From: DASRIA01 sp035650255
GTDB taxonomy: Bacteria; Actinomycetota; Thermoleophilia; Solirubrobacterales; JBBDJG01
NCBI GenBank assembly: GCA_035650255.1
Contig: DASRIA010000066.1
Location: forward strand, 1-57,601
Length of the DNA stretch: 57,601 nucleotides
Direction of reading: 5' to 3'
In this document: one piece after another, positions 35,070-44,062 of the stretch
Layout of the letters: each line of letters starts with the position of its first letter
How positions within the stretch are numbered: the first letter of the stretch is position 1
Made by a program: the position numbers and the translations under genes
The notes under the pieces: model-generated
What the model saw: the letters and a program-made list of their open reading frames with translations, nothing else
Database searches by the model: none
Told to the model about the DNA's origin: nothing

Positions 35070-35864
35070 ATGCAGGCGAAGCTCTACGTGATCCTCGGCT
35101 CGCACGCTTGTCGCACGGGAATCCTGATGCTGGACCACAAGCGCATCGACCACGAGCTGGTCGAGCTGCCGACGGGCCTGCATCCCCTCTTGCTGCGACT
35201 GCACGGCTTTGCCGGCAATCCGGCGCCGTTTCGGCGGCTCGACGACCAGCCCCACCGCATGCTGGGGACGCTCGACCGGATGGGAACCGTGCCGGCCCTG
35301 CTGCTGGACGGCCGGCGGGTCAAGACCAACCACGCGATCGCGCGCTTCCTGGATCAGGTCCGGCCGGACCCACCGCTCTTTCCCATGGACCCGGAGCGCA
35401 GGCGGGAGGTCGAGGCAGCGGAGCGCTGGGGCGACGAGGTCTTCCAGATGGCAGCGCGCCGGCTGACCCTGACCTCCCTGCTCCACGGCCCGGACGCGCT
35501 CGTCGACCGCGGCGGGAGCGGCCGGCTGGGCCCGCTGCTGTTGCGCAATCAGACCTTGAGGCGGGTGGGGGCGGCGTTCATCGCGCGCTTCGTCTTTCGC
35601 GCCGACGCGCGCGCGGAGTCGGAGCTGCTGGGAGCGCTGCCCGCCACGCTCGACCGGATCGACGGCTGGATCGAGTCCGGGGTGCTGAACGGGCCAGAGC
35701 TGAATGCGGCGGACTTCGTGATCGCGCCCAGCCTCGCCCTGCTGACCTACCGGCGCGACCTCCGTCCCGAGATCGAGCGCCGGCCTGCCTGTCGCCTGAT
35801 CGACCGTTTGCTGCCCGAACCCGCCGGCTCCGGTGCGGTCACCGCGGGCCTCGGTCTCGCGTAA
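35070..35864 (+). CDS. Glutathione S-transferase-like thioredoxin-fold protein
   Basis: The 264-residue protein has an N-terminal thioredoxin-like part (AKLYVILGSHACRTGILMLD, then GTVPALLLDGRRVKTNHAIA, the cis-Pro/SNAIL-like site) and an all-helical C-terminal half (AERWGDEVFQMAAR). Actinobacteria mostly use mycothiol, so a non-glutathione thiol or other ligand is possible. The catalytic residue normally near the N-terminus is Ser/His/Cys in GSHAC, unassigned. It starts 32 bases after the DUF1059 gene and may be in the same transcript. Confidence 0.75.
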   Translation: MQAKLYVILGSHACRTGILMLDHKRIDHELVELPTGLHPLLLRLHGFAGNPAPFRRLDDQPHRMLGTLDRMGTVPALLLDGRRVKTNHAIARFLDQVRPDPPLFPMDPERRREVEAAERWGDEVFQMAARRLTLTSLLHGPDALVDRGGSGRLGPLLLRNQTLRRVGAAFIARFVFRADARAESELLGALPATLDRIDGWIESGVLNGPELNAADFVIAPSLALLTYRRDLRPEIERRPACRLIDRLLPEPAGSGAVTAGLGLA

Positions 35865-35896
35865 GGTTTCGGCCGTCTGTGGCGGAAGGGGCCAAC

Positions 35897-36343
35897 ATGT
35901 GGGTGGGCGCGCTGGTGGGCTATACCGCCAGCAGGACGATGGATGCCGCGACGACCTTGTTCTACGCCCGCCAGACCGATGCCTCGAAGCGCCGCGAGGA
36001 GGAGCTGGCGCCCGGCGGCACGCTCGTGCAGTTCGGCAAGCAGGTCGGCGCCGCGCTCGGGCGTGACCTGTCCGACGCGCAGGCCGCCCGCGTCGGGCTG
36101 ACGGCCCATCGCACGTTCGGCGTGATGTACGGCATCATCGCGAACGCGCTGGCGCGCAGAGGCAGGAGGCCCATGCACGCGGGGCTCGCCGTGGGCAGCG
36201 CGGCCTGGCTGGTCGTGGACGAGGGCACGGCCCTCCCCACGTTCACCTCCTACCCGGTCGAGAGCCACCTGCGCGGCGTGGTCGGCCACGGGGCCTTCGG
36301 CCTCGCCGCCGGGGCCCTGCTGTCACTGGTCCACAGGGCCTAG
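35897..36343 (+). CDS. Small membrane-associated protein, DUF1440-like
   Basis: The 148-residue protein shows four moderately hydrophobic helices: MWVGALVGYTASRTMDAATT, FGVMYGIIANALA, GLAVGSAAWLVVDEGTALP and GAFGLAAGALLSLV. The layout and ending resemble YagU/DUF1440 inner-membrane proteins. Function is unknown. The ATG at 35897 has GGAAGGGG 6 bases upstream; a GTG at 35879 adds six residues. Confidence 0.6.
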   Translation: MWVGALVGYTASRTMDAATTLFYARQTDASKRREEELAPGGTLVQFGKQVGAALGRDLSDAQAARVGLTAHRTFGVMYGIIANALARRGRRPMHAGLAVGSAAWLVVDEGTALPTFTSYPVESHLRGVVGHGAFGLAAGALLSLVHRA

Positions 36344-36349
36344 CGGACC

Positions 36350-36706
36350 TCACTCATACGGCGCGTAACGGCTGTGCAGCATCAGGGCGTTGCCGTCCGG
36401 GTCGGTGAAGAACGCCATGTGGCAGACGCCTGTGTCGAGAGTGTCGCCCGCGAACGCGACGCCCTCGCCCTCGAGCTTCGTCCGCGACGCGGCCACGTCG
36501 TCCACGTGCAGCGCGAGCGCGTTGTTCTGGGGGGTGAACGGCATCCCGAACCTCTCGGGCTCCCAGATGCTGAAGCACGTGTCGCCCGCCCAGGCCTCGG
36601 ACTCCGTGTGCTCGTCCGGGCGCAGGCCGAGCGTGTCCACGTAGAAGCTGCGCGCGCGAGCCGGGTTCTGGGTGGGAATGCCGACGAAGTCGAGCTTGGT
36701 GACCAT
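36350..36706 (-). CDS. VOC-family (glyoxalase-like) protein
   Basis: The 118-residue protein has the paired beta-alpha-beta-beta-beta modules of the VOC fold: KLDFVGIPTQNPARARSFYV DTLG at the start, ALALHVDDVAASRTKLEGEG in the middle and MAFFTDPDGNALMLHSRY at the end. Metal-ligand positions (a His near HVDD, a Glu/His late) are only partly clear. Candidates include lyases, dioxygenases and resistance proteins. The ATG has GGAGG upstream. It converges with the DUF1440-like gene and diverges from the GH31 gene. Confidence 0.82.
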   Translation of the reverse strand: MVTKLDFVGIPTQNPARARSFYVDTLGLRPDEHTESEAWAGDTCFSIWEPERFGMPFTPQNNALALHVDDVAASRTKLEGEGVAFAGDTLDTGVCHMAFFTDPDGNALMLHSRYAPYE

Positions 36707-36778
36707 GATGCCCTCCGATGTCTTGGCGCGGACGAAGCGCGCGGATGATCTCAGACGCCAGCGGGTAGCATCGCGCCT

Positions 36779-39241
36779 GTGGGAGGGTGGCGCGTCAAGT
36801 GCGCTGGGCTGCTGATCGCGACGGCGGGTCTGCTGGGACCGCCAACGGCAAGCGCGGCGGTCGTCGACGCCGGCGCCCTGCGCGCGACGATCGACGCGGA
36901 TCCGTGGCACCTCTCGTTCGGCGGCCCGGCGCCGCAGGCGCCGCTGGCCGAGTTCGCGGGGACGGGCACGGGGCCCGTCGGGGCGCTGGGCTTCCGCACC
37001 GCGGCGGGATGGTTCCGCGCGACACGGGTCAGCGCAGCCAACTTCGAGGGCGACGCTTACGTGGCGACGGTGCAGACCAGCGACCCGGCCGGCCGCACGC
37101 TCGCCCTGCGTGTCGAGCCCGACGCCGACGGCGTGCTGGCCGTGAACGCATCGGTGCAGGGCGCGACCACCGCCGACGTCCTCGCCACCGGCATCTCGTT
37201 CGCCGCGCCGCCGGGCGAGCGGCACCTCGGCTTCGGCGAGCGCTCGAACGCGGTCGACCAGCGTGGGAACGAGGTCGAGAACTACGTCGCCGAAGGTCCC
37301 TACCAGGAGATCGAGCGGCCCTTCATCTCCGCATTCGTGCCCGCGGCGGGGTACCGGCCACGCGACGACGCCACGTACTTTCCGATCCCCTGGCTGCTGT
37401 CCACGCGCGGCATCGGAGTCCTGGTCGCCAACGACGAGACGAGCACCTTCCGGCTGGCGACGGACCGCGACGACGCCTGGTCGGTGGAGGTTGCGGCCCC
37501 GAGCCTGCGGCTGCGCGTGGTCGCGGGGCCGGGCCCGGCGAACGCCGTGCGGCGCTTCAGCGCGTACGTCGGGCGCCAGCCGCCCGTGGAGGCGCCGTTC
37601 TTCTTCGGCCCGTGGTGGCAGCCGAAAGGCGACGAGGCGGCCAACATCGCGACGCTGAAGGCCGCGGGCGCGATCGGCTCGGTCATGCAGACCTACACGC
37701 ACTACCTGCCCTGCGGCGACCAGGTCGAGGCGAACGAGCGCGCGCGGACCGACCGCGCGCACGCCGCCGGCCTCGCGGTCACGACGTACTTCAACCCGAT
37801 GGTCTGCACGCAGTACACGAGCGCATACGAGGAGGCGCGCAGCCGGGGTGTCCTCACGCGCAACGCGCTGGGCCAGCCGTACGAGTACCGCTACACGGGC
37901 TCGGCCCAGTTCTTCGTCGGCCAGGTGGACTTCACGCACCCGGAGGCCTTCGACTACTTCGGCGACCTGCTGGACGAGGCGGTCGGTCACGGCTACGACG
38001 GCTGGATGGAGGACTTCGGCGAGTACACGCCGCTCGACGCGCACGGCTACGAAGGCTCCACCGGCGAGGCGTACCACAACAAGTACGTCGTCGGGTACCA
38101 CGCCGCCGCCCGGGCGTACGCGCGCGACCGGGCGCCGCGCCCGCTGGCGCGCTTCAACCGCTCGGGCTGGACCGGCACCGCGCGCCACAGCCAGATCGTG
38201 TGGGGCGGCGACCCGACGACCGACTGGGGCTTCGACGGGCTCGAGTCCGCGGTCAAGAACGGATTGTCCATGGGACTCTCGGGCGTGAGCATGTGGGGGT
38301 CCGACATCGGCGGTTTCTTCGCGCTGTCGGCCCCCCAGACGACCCCCGAGCTGCTCGCGCGCTGGCTCGAGTTCGGCTTCGCATCGGGAGTGATGCGCAC
38401 GCAGGCGAACGGCTTCCAGCTCCAGCCCCAGACGCGGGCGCAGATCTTCGACGCGGACACGCTGCCCATCTGGGCGCGCTACGCGAAGCTGCGCACGCAG
38501 CTCTACCCCTACCTGGCCGCGGCCGAGTCGAAGTACGACTCCAGCGGGCTGCCGCTGATGCGCCACCTGGCCCTGGCCTATCCCACAGACAGGGACGCCA
38601 CGGCGCGCGAGGACGAGTACCTGTTCGGGCCCGACCTCCTAGTGGCGCCCGTGGTGCAGCCCGACGAGCGCGAACGCAGCCTGTACCTGCCGGCCGGGCG
38701 CTGGATCGACTGGTGGCGGTCGGTGTCACTCGACGAGCGCGGCGCGCCGCACCTGGGAACGTCGCAGGTGCTCGACGGCGCGCGTGCGGCGACTCTGCCG
38801 GCACCGCTGGACGAGCTGCCAATGCTGGTGCGGGAGGGTGCCGTGATCCCGTTGCTGCACCCCTCCGTCGACACGCTGGCCGACTACGGTGCGGGCACCG
38901 CCGTGCGGCTGCGCGACCGCCAGGACCACCTGCGCCTGCTGGCGTGGCCGCGCGGGAAGCGCACGGTGTCGCTCGGCCCCGACCCGGCGGACACGGCCAC
39001 GTCGGAGGAGACGTCGTCGGGCTGGACGCTGGAGATCCACGGCAGCCGCGCGCGCACCTACGACGTCGAGGCCGCGCTCGGGTCACTGAGCGGCGGCGCG
39101 TTCCGGCCCTGCTCGGTGCGCACCGGCGACCGGGGGCAGGTGCCGCTCCACAGCTGGCGTTACGACCGCGCGACCGGCGTGCTGAGGCTGCGCGTGTTCG
39201 GGCGCGACGCGCTGGTCGTCGTGCGCTCCTGCCGGGACTGA
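36779..39241 (+). CDS. Secreted GH31 glycoside hydrolase
   Basis: The 820-residue protein has a signal peptide (CAGLLIATAGLLGPPTASAA). A GH31 N-terminal beta domain follows, then the TIM barrel and C-terminal beta domains. D412 in GWMEDFGEYTPLD is the expected nucleophile, and D478 in WGGDPTTDW the expected acid/base. The DFGE form is shared with alpha-xylosidase YicI- and sulfoquinovosidase YihQ-type enzymes, so alpha-glucosidase, xylosidase or sulfoquinovosidase activity is possible. Other landmarks are HLGFGERSNAVDQRG and MWGSDIGGFF. GTG start at the signal peptide. It is a single gene without a transporter nearby. Confidence 0.9.
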   Translation: MGGWRVKCAGLLIATAGLLGPPTASAAVVDAGALRATIDADPWHLSFGGPAPQAPLAEFAGTGTGPVGALGFRTAAGWFRATRVSAANFEGDAYVATVQTSDPAGRTLALRVEPDADGVLAVNASVQGATTADVLATGISFAAPPGERHLGFGERSNAVDQRGNEVENYVAEGPYQEIERPFISAFVPAAGYRPRDDATYFPIPWLLSTRGIGVLVANDETSTFRLATDRDDAWSVEVAAPSLRLRVVAGPGPANAVRRFSAYVGRQPPVEAPFFFGPWWQPKGDEAANIATLKAAGAIGSVMQTYTHYLPCGDQVEANERARTDRAHAAGLAVTTYFNPMVCTQYTSAYEEARSRGVLTRNALGQPYEYRYTGSAQFFVGQVDFTHPEAFDYFGDLLDEAVGHGYDGWMEDFGEYTPLDAHGYEGSTGEAYHNKYVVGYHAAARAYARDRAPRPLARFNRSGWTGTARHSQIVWGGDPTTDWGFDGLESAVKNGLSMGLSGVSMWGSDIGGFFALSAPQTTPELLARWLEFGFASGVMRTQANGFQLQPQTRAQIFDADTLPIWARYAKLRTQLYPYLAAAESKYDSSGLPLMRHLALAYPTDRDATAREDEYLFGPDLLVAPVVQPDERERSLYLPAGRWIDWWRSVSLDERGAPHLGTSQVLDGARAATLPAPLDELPMLVREGAVIPLLHPSVDTLADYGAGTAVRLRDRQDHLRLLAWPRGKRTVSLGPDPADTATSEETSSGWTLEIHGSRARTYDVEAALGSLSGGAFRPCSVRTGDRGQVPLHSWRYDRATGVLRLRVFGRDALVVVRSCRD

Positions 39242-39253
39242 CGCGCCCGCTCG

Positions 39254-41146
39254 CTAGGGCGCTTGCGCCGGTGGCGCATGCTCGCGCAGCTGCGCGCGGG
39301 CCCGCGCCTTCTGCACCGCGCCGGTGAGGCTGTCGATGTCGTACGCCCCGTGGTGGCGCTTCCCGTTGATGAAGAACGTCGGCGTGCCGGCGACGCCGCT
39401 CGCATCGGCGCTCGCCACGTCCTCGGCGACTCGCTCGGCGTACCTGCGGTCGCGGAGGTCGCGCCTGAACAGCTCCCGGTCGAGCCCCAGCTCCTCCGCG
39501 TAGCGATCGAGGTCGGCATCCGTCAGCTCGTCCTGGTGGTCGAGCAGCTTGTCGTGCATCTCCCAGAAGGCGCCCTGAGCGGCCGCCGCCTCCGCCGCCT
39601 CGGCCGCGATCTGCGCGTGCGGGTGGACGTCGTTCAGGGGGAGGCTGCGCCAGACGTAACGCAGGTCGTCGCCGAACGAGTCCAGCAGCTGCCGGATCAC
39701 CAGCTCGGCCCGGCCGCAGTACGGGCACTCGTAGTCCCCGTACTCGACGAGCGTCACAGGTGCGTCGTCCGGACCGCGCACGCGGTCGCGCTCGGGATCG
39801 ACGTCCTCGGCGAGGTCCACCAGCTCCTCCCCGGTGCGGGCGAGCTGGCGGGCGCGCACTCCCGCGGGAAGCCGCGCGGTCAGGCGGAAGATCGCCCAGG
39901 CGACGAGCGTCGACAGCACTGCCGCGCCGAACACGCCCAGCTTCGCCTCCTCGAGCTGCTGTCCCTCGAAGGTCAGGCTCGAGATCAGCAGCGAGATCGT
40001 GAAGCCGATGCCGGCCACCGCGCCGGCTCCCGCGATCGTCGGCCAGCTCAGCGCCGGGCGCACTCCCGCGAGCCGGGACGCCAGCCAGGTCGCGCCGAGG
40101 ATCCCCAGCGGCTTGCCGACGGTGTACCCGAACAGGATGCCCAGGGTCACAGGCGACGTCGCGGCATCCTCCAGCAGCTGGGCGTCCAGCTCGATCCCGA
40201 CGTTCGCGAGCGCGAACAGCGGCACGATCACGAAGCTCGTCCACGGGTGGAGCCGGTACTGGAGCCGCTCGTTCGCCGAGATCGCGGACGCGACGCTCAG
40301 CTGCGCCGCGCGCGCCAGCTCGGGCGTCGGCTGCTCGCGGAACGAGCGCGCCGTCTCGGTCACGCGCTCGAGGTCGCTGCGGCCGGGGGGATAAGCGCTC
40401 GTGACCAGGCCGACCAGGAGCCCCGCGATCACCGGGTCGATGCCCGACTCGTGGAGCGCGAACCAGATGGCCACGCCCAGAATCACGGCCACCGGGCCGC
40501 GCCACGCGATCGAGGCGTAGCGCAGCGTGAAGAGCAGGCCGAACATCCCCGCCGCAATGGCGAGCGGGACGATTGACAGGTCCTCCGTGTACACGGTGGC
40601 GATCACCAGCAGGGCAATGAGGTCGTCGAAGACGACGAGCGTGAGCAGGCGGACGCGCAACCGCGTGCTGCTCGGAGCCACGAGCGCGAGCACGCCGAGT
40701 GCGAATGCCGTGTCGGTGGACATCGCGGCGCCCCAGCCATCCGCTGTGGAACTGCCGGCGTTGAACGCGAGGTAGATCAAGACGGGAAGCGCCATGCCGC
40801 CCAGCGCCGCGGTCAGCGGGAGCGTGATCCGCCGCCGCTCGCGCAGCTGCCCCAGGTCGAGCTCGCGCTTCGCCTCCAGCCCGAGCACCAGGAAGAAGAA
40901 CGTCATCAGCCCTTCGTTCACCCAGTGCCGCAGGTCCTGCGAGATCCCCTCGTCCCCGAGCCGGATCGAAAGCGTCGTCGTCCACACCGACTCGTACGAG
41001 TCCGGCCACGGCGAGTTCGCCCACAGCAGCGCGGCCAGCGACGCGCCGAGCAGGACAGCCGCGCCGCCGCTCTCGGTCGTCAGGAAGTCCCGCAGCGGTG
41101 CCGCGAGGTTGCGCGCCCACGCCGTGCGGCCGGTGGGAGCGGTCAC
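39254..41146 (-). CDS. nhaA: NhaA Na+/H+ antiporter fused to DsbA-like thioredoxin domain
   Basis: Residues about 1-405 are a full NhaA antiporter: FLTTESGGAAVLLGASLAAL, the TDTAFALGVLAL segment, VFDDLIALLVIATVYTED (the ion-binding Asp pair), and GYTVGKPLGILGATWLA. Residues about 425-625 form a DsbA-type thioredoxin domain with active site CPYC in YGDYECPYCGRAE and cis-Pro SGVAGTPTFFING. NhaA exports sodium for protons; the thiol domain might sense or reduce disulphides in partner proteins. Such fusions are known in some actinobacteria. GTG at 41146 overlaps the DUF5996 stop (GTGA). Confidence 0.93.
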   Translation of the reverse strand: MTAPTGRTAWARNLAAPLRDFLTTESGGAAVLLGASLAALLWANSPWPDSYESVWTTTLSIRLGDEGISQDLRHWVNEGLMTFFFLVLGLEAKRELDLGQLRERRRITLPLTAALGGMALPVLIYLAFNAGSSTADGWGAAMSTDTAFALGVLALVAPSSTRLRVRLLTLVVFDDLIALLVIATVYTEDLSIVPLAIAAGMFGLLFTLRYASIAWRGPVAVILGVAIWFALHESGIDPVIAGLLVGLVTSAYPPGRSDLERVTETARSFREQPTPELARAAQLSVASAISANERLQYRLHPWTSFVIVPLFALANVGIELDAQLLEDAATSPVTLGILFGYTVGKPLGILGATWLASRLAGVRPALSWPTIAGAGAVAGIGFTISLLISSLTFEGQQLEEAKLGVFGAAVLSTLVAWAIFRLTARLPAGVRARQLARTGEELVDLAEDVDPERDRVRGPDDAPVTLVEYGDYECPYCGRAELVIRQLLDSFGDDLRYVWRSLPLNDVHPHAQIAAEAAEAAAAQGAFWEMHDKLLDHQDELTDADLDRYAEELGLDRELFRRDLRDRRYAERVAEDVASADASGVAGTPTFFINGKRHHGAYDIDSLTGAVQKARARAQLREHAPPAQAP

Positions 41147-42066
41147 GTAACCGGCGGCGGCGTGCCCTCCGCGCTGGCCGGAAGCGCCGGGTCCCAGCCG
41201 CACACCGCGCACGAATGCCGGAATACCGCGCGGGCGAACTCGAGCGCGGTCGCGTGCGGGTCGCGGCTGGAGCGCAGCTCGTCCCAGTCGAGCAGGTACT
41301 CCCCGAGCGCGTCGTCCCAGCGTCCCGCGGGTGACGGCAGCGGCGCGCCCGGCCACCCGGCCCCAGGCGGGTGCGCATATCCGAAGAAAGCGGCCGTGCC
41401 GTATCGGGAATCGCCGGGCCACCAGCCCACCGCGACCGCCTCCGCGTCCATCGAATTGCGCATGATGAAGTCCTGTGGCGGCGCCTCGGCGGGCCTGCCC
41501 GAATAGAGGTTCACGGCGAGGTCGAACGACCCCCACCACGCGTTGACCGGCGTCGACCGGCCGCGGTACGGCGCGCGGAACGCGGCCAGCACCAGCGCGG
41601 CGCGGGTCGCGGTCGCGAAATAGGACACGACCTGATCCGGGTCGTAGGTCGAGTGCTCGTCGTCCTCGTCGAGCGGCACGGTCCAGGGGACCTCCTGCGG
41701 AGTCGGGTTGATCTCCACCGCGCCTCCCAGCTCGCGGACCGCGGCCATCACATCACGCGCGACGTCGCGCACGGCCCTGTCGGGGCTCAGCGGAAGCCGC
41801 ACGCCCCGCCCGTCGCTGTGCTCGATGACAGCCTCGTGCGCGTGCAGGTCGAGCGCGACGACGAGCGCGCCCGAGCCGTCCGGGGCGGGCAGCGGGAGCG
41901 TCTCCCAGCCGCGCGCCGTGAGACGCAGCGCCGCGTGCTGGAGCTGCGGCTCAGGCGGCGCCAGCGCCACCGCCAGCTTGCCCAGGACCTGGGTGTGCGC
42001 GTGCAGCGTGTCGCACGTCGCGCGCCAGGACTCGTAGGGCAGCGCAGGCGGCCAGTCGGAGGACAT
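41143..42066 (-). CDS. DUF5996-family protein
   Basis: The 307-residue protein begins WPPALPYESWRATCDTLHAH and matches the DUF5996 family, with a TPQEVPWTVPLDEDDEHSTY segment and WWGSFDLAVNLYSGRPA later. No enzyme motif or membrane segment is recognisable. It is translationally coupled to the NhaA-DsbA gene, though DUF5996 proteins occur in other contexts. ATG at 42066. Divergent from the polymerase gene with 43 bases between starts. Confidence 0.8.
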   Translation of the reverse strand: MSSDWPPALPYESWRATCDTLHAHTQVLGKLAVALAPPEPQLQHAALRLTARGWETLPLPAPDGSGALVVALDLHAHEAVIEHSDGRGVRLPLSPDRAVRDVARDVMAAVRELGGAVEINPTPQEVPWTVPLDEDDEHSTYDPDQVVSYFATATRAALVLAAFRAPYRGRSTPVNAWWGSFDLAVNLYSGRPAEAPPQDFIMRNSMDAEAVAVGWWPGDSRYGTAAFFGYAHPPGAGWPGAPLPSPAGRWDDALGEYLLDWDELRSSRDPHATALEFARAVFRHSCAVCGWDPALPASAEGTPPPVT

Positions 42067-42109
42067 GGCTTCACGCTACCCAATCTCCCCGGCCCGGTAG
42101 CTTGAGGTC

Positions 42110-43162
42110 ATGGCAGCGCCGGCCATCGAGATCGACGCGGGTGGGCGATCCCTGCGGGTGTCCAACCCGGAGCGCGTGATCTTCCCGGAGACGGACGGGA
42201 CCAAAGCCCTCACGAAGCTCGACGTCGTGGAGTACTACCTGGCCGTCGCGCCCGGCATCATGCGCGCGCTCCGTGAGCGCCCGACGACGCTCGAGCGCTG
42301 GCCCAAGGGCGTGCATCCGGGCATCGTCCTGTCCACACGGGAGAAGGGGGGAGGCGACGCGTTCTTCCAGAAGCGCATTCCGCGCGGCGCGCCGGACTAC
42401 GTCGAGACCGCCACGATCCAATTCCCCTCGGGCCGCTCCGCCGACGAGATCTGCCCGACGGAGATCGCCGTCGTGGGATGGGCGGCGCAGATGGGGACGA
42501 TCACGTTCCACCCGTGGCCCGTGCGGCGCGGCGACGTCGATCACCCCGACGAGCTGCGGCTCGACCTCGATCCCCAGCCCGGTACGGACTTCGACGACGC
42601 CGTGCGCGTGGCGGCGACCGCACGCGAGCTGCTGGACGACCTCGGGTACGCCGGCTTTCCGAAGACCTCCGGCGGGCGCGGCGTCCACATCTACGTGCGC
42701 ATCGAGCCGCGCTGGACGTTCACCGACGTCCGCCACGCCGCGATCGCCTTCGGCCGCGAGCTCGAACGCAGGCGCCCGGGAGAGGTGACCACGAAATGGT
42801 GGAAGGAGGAGCGCGGCGAGAACATCTTCGTCGACTACAACCAGAACGCGCGGGACCGCACGATCGCGTCGGCCTACAGCGTGCGGCCCAAGCCGGGCGC
42901 ACCGGTGTCGGCACCGGTCACGTGGGACGAGCTGGACGACGTACAGCCGGAGGACTTCACGATCGCGACCATGCCCGCCAGGTTCGACGACGTCGGCGAC
43001 CGCCACGAGGCGATCGACGACGTCGCGCATTCGCTCGAGCCGCTGCTGGAGATGTATGAGGAGCAGGGCCGCGGCGACATGCCGTACCCACCCGACTATC
43101 CGAAGATGCCGGGCGAGCCCAAGCGCGTGCAGCCCAGCCGGGACCGCGATCGGAAGTCGTAG
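42110..43162 (+). CDS. LigD polymerase-domain (archaeo-eukaryotic primase-like) protein
   Basis: The 350-residue protein is a stand-alone LigD-type polymerase (PolDom): VSNPERVIFPETDGTKA, FFQKRIPRGAPDYVET, the metal motif ELRLDLDPQPGTDFDD and KTSGGRGVHIYVRIEP with its catalytic His. These enzymes fill gaps in non-homologous end joining with Ku and a ligase. Neither Ku nor an ATP ligase domain is present in the window. The following gene, exonuclease III, starts 6 bases later and shares a repair context. Confidence 0.9.
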   Translation: MAAPAIEIDAGGRSLRVSNPERVIFPETDGTKALTKLDVVEYYLAVAPGIMRALRERPTTLERWPKGVHPGIVLSTREKGGGDAFFQKRIPRGAPDYVETATIQFPSGRSADEICPTEIAVVGWAAQMGTITFHPWPVRRGDVDHPDELRLDLDPQPGTDFDDAVRVAATARELLDDLGYAGFPKTSGGRGVHIYVRIEPRWTFTDVRHAAIAFGRELERRRPGEVTTKWWKEERGENIFVDYNQNARDRTIASAYSVRPKPGAPVSAPVTWDELDDVQPEDFTIATMPARFDDVGDRHEAIDDVAHSLEPLLEMYEEQGRGDMPYPPDYPKMPGEPKRVQPSRDRDRKS

Positions 43163-43168
43163 AGGCCG

Positions 43169-44032
43169 GTGCGAGTCGCGACCTGGAATGTGAACTCGGT
43201 GAAGCAGCGCGTGCCGCGGCTGCTGCCCTGGCTGGACGAGCGGCAGCCGGACGTGGTCTGCCTGCAGGAGACCAAGCTTGCCGACGATTCGTTCGCCGCC
43301 CTGCTCGGCGACGAGCTCGCCCGTCGTGACTACGCATTCGCGGTCCACGGTGAGGCGACGTGGAACGGGGTGGCGATCCTCTCGCGAGCGGGGCTGGAGG
43401 ACGTCGCGGTCGGACTCGAGGGCGGGCCGGGATTCCCGCATCAGGAGTCACGGGCGGTGTCGGCGACGTGCGGCGGGATCCGCGTGGTGTGCGTGTACGT
43501 GCCGAACGGGCGCGAGCCGGGCTCCGAGCATTACCGGTACAAGCTCGCCTGGCTGGCTGCCCTGCGGGAGGTGGTCGCCGCCGGTCCCCGGTCCACGGTG
43601 GTGTGCGGCGACATGAACGTCGCGCCCACTGACGACGACGTGTTCGACCCGGAGGCCTACGTCGGCCAGACCCACGTGACGCCACCGGAGCGCGCCGCGC
43701 TGGCGGAGCTGCAGGCGCTCGGCCTGCGCGACGTCGTGCGCGAGCGCTGGCCGGACGAACGGGTCTTCACCTACTGGGACTACAGGGCGGGAATGTTCCA
43801 CCAGGACCTCGGGATGCGGATCGACCTCGTGCTGGCCGGTGCGCCGGTCGCCGAACGCGTGCGGGCGGCATGGGTGGACCGGCACGCCCGCAAGGGCAAG
43901 GGGCCGAGCGATCACGCGCCGGTGATCGTCGATCTGGACGAGGCGCCGGACGGCGACATCGGACCGGTCGTGCCGCCACCCTCCGCTCCCGTGGTGAGAC
44001 GCCGCCCGGCGAAGCTGCCCCAGTCACCGTAG
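43169..44032 (+). CDS. xthA: Exodeoxyribonuclease III / AP endonuclease
   Basis: The 287-residue enzyme matches Xth: RVATWNVNSVKQRVPRLLPW, QETKL, WNGVAILSR, GGIRVVCVYVPNGRE, VCGDMNVAPTDDDVFDP, and the C-terminal GPSDHAPVIVDLD with catalytic Asp and His. It cleaves AP sites and removes 3' blocks in base excision repair. The GTG start lies 6 bases after the polymerase stop. A Pro-rich C-terminal extension of about 30 residues is not part of the fold. Confidence 0.93.
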   Translation: MRVATWNVNSVKQRVPRLLPWLDERQPDVVCLQETKLADDSFAALLGDELARRDYAFAVHGEATWNGVAILSRAGLEDVAVGLEGGPGFPHQESRAVSATCGGIRVVCVYVPNGREPGSEHYRYKLAWLAALREVVAAGPRSTVVCGDMNVAPTDDDVFDPEAYVGQTHVTPPERAALAELQALGLRDVVRERWPDERVFTYWDYRAGMFHQDLGMRIDLVLAGAPVAERVRAAWVDRHARKGKGPSDHAPVIVDLDEAPDGDIGPVVPPPSAPVVRRRPAKLPQSP

Positions 44033-44062
44033 GGAACGACCGCGTCCGGGCACGCGACAACC

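Noticed and set aside
38253..41378. 1041-codon minus-strand frame across GH31 and NhaA
   Set aside because: It runs antisense to GH31 and out of frame with NhaA, with no domain of its own.
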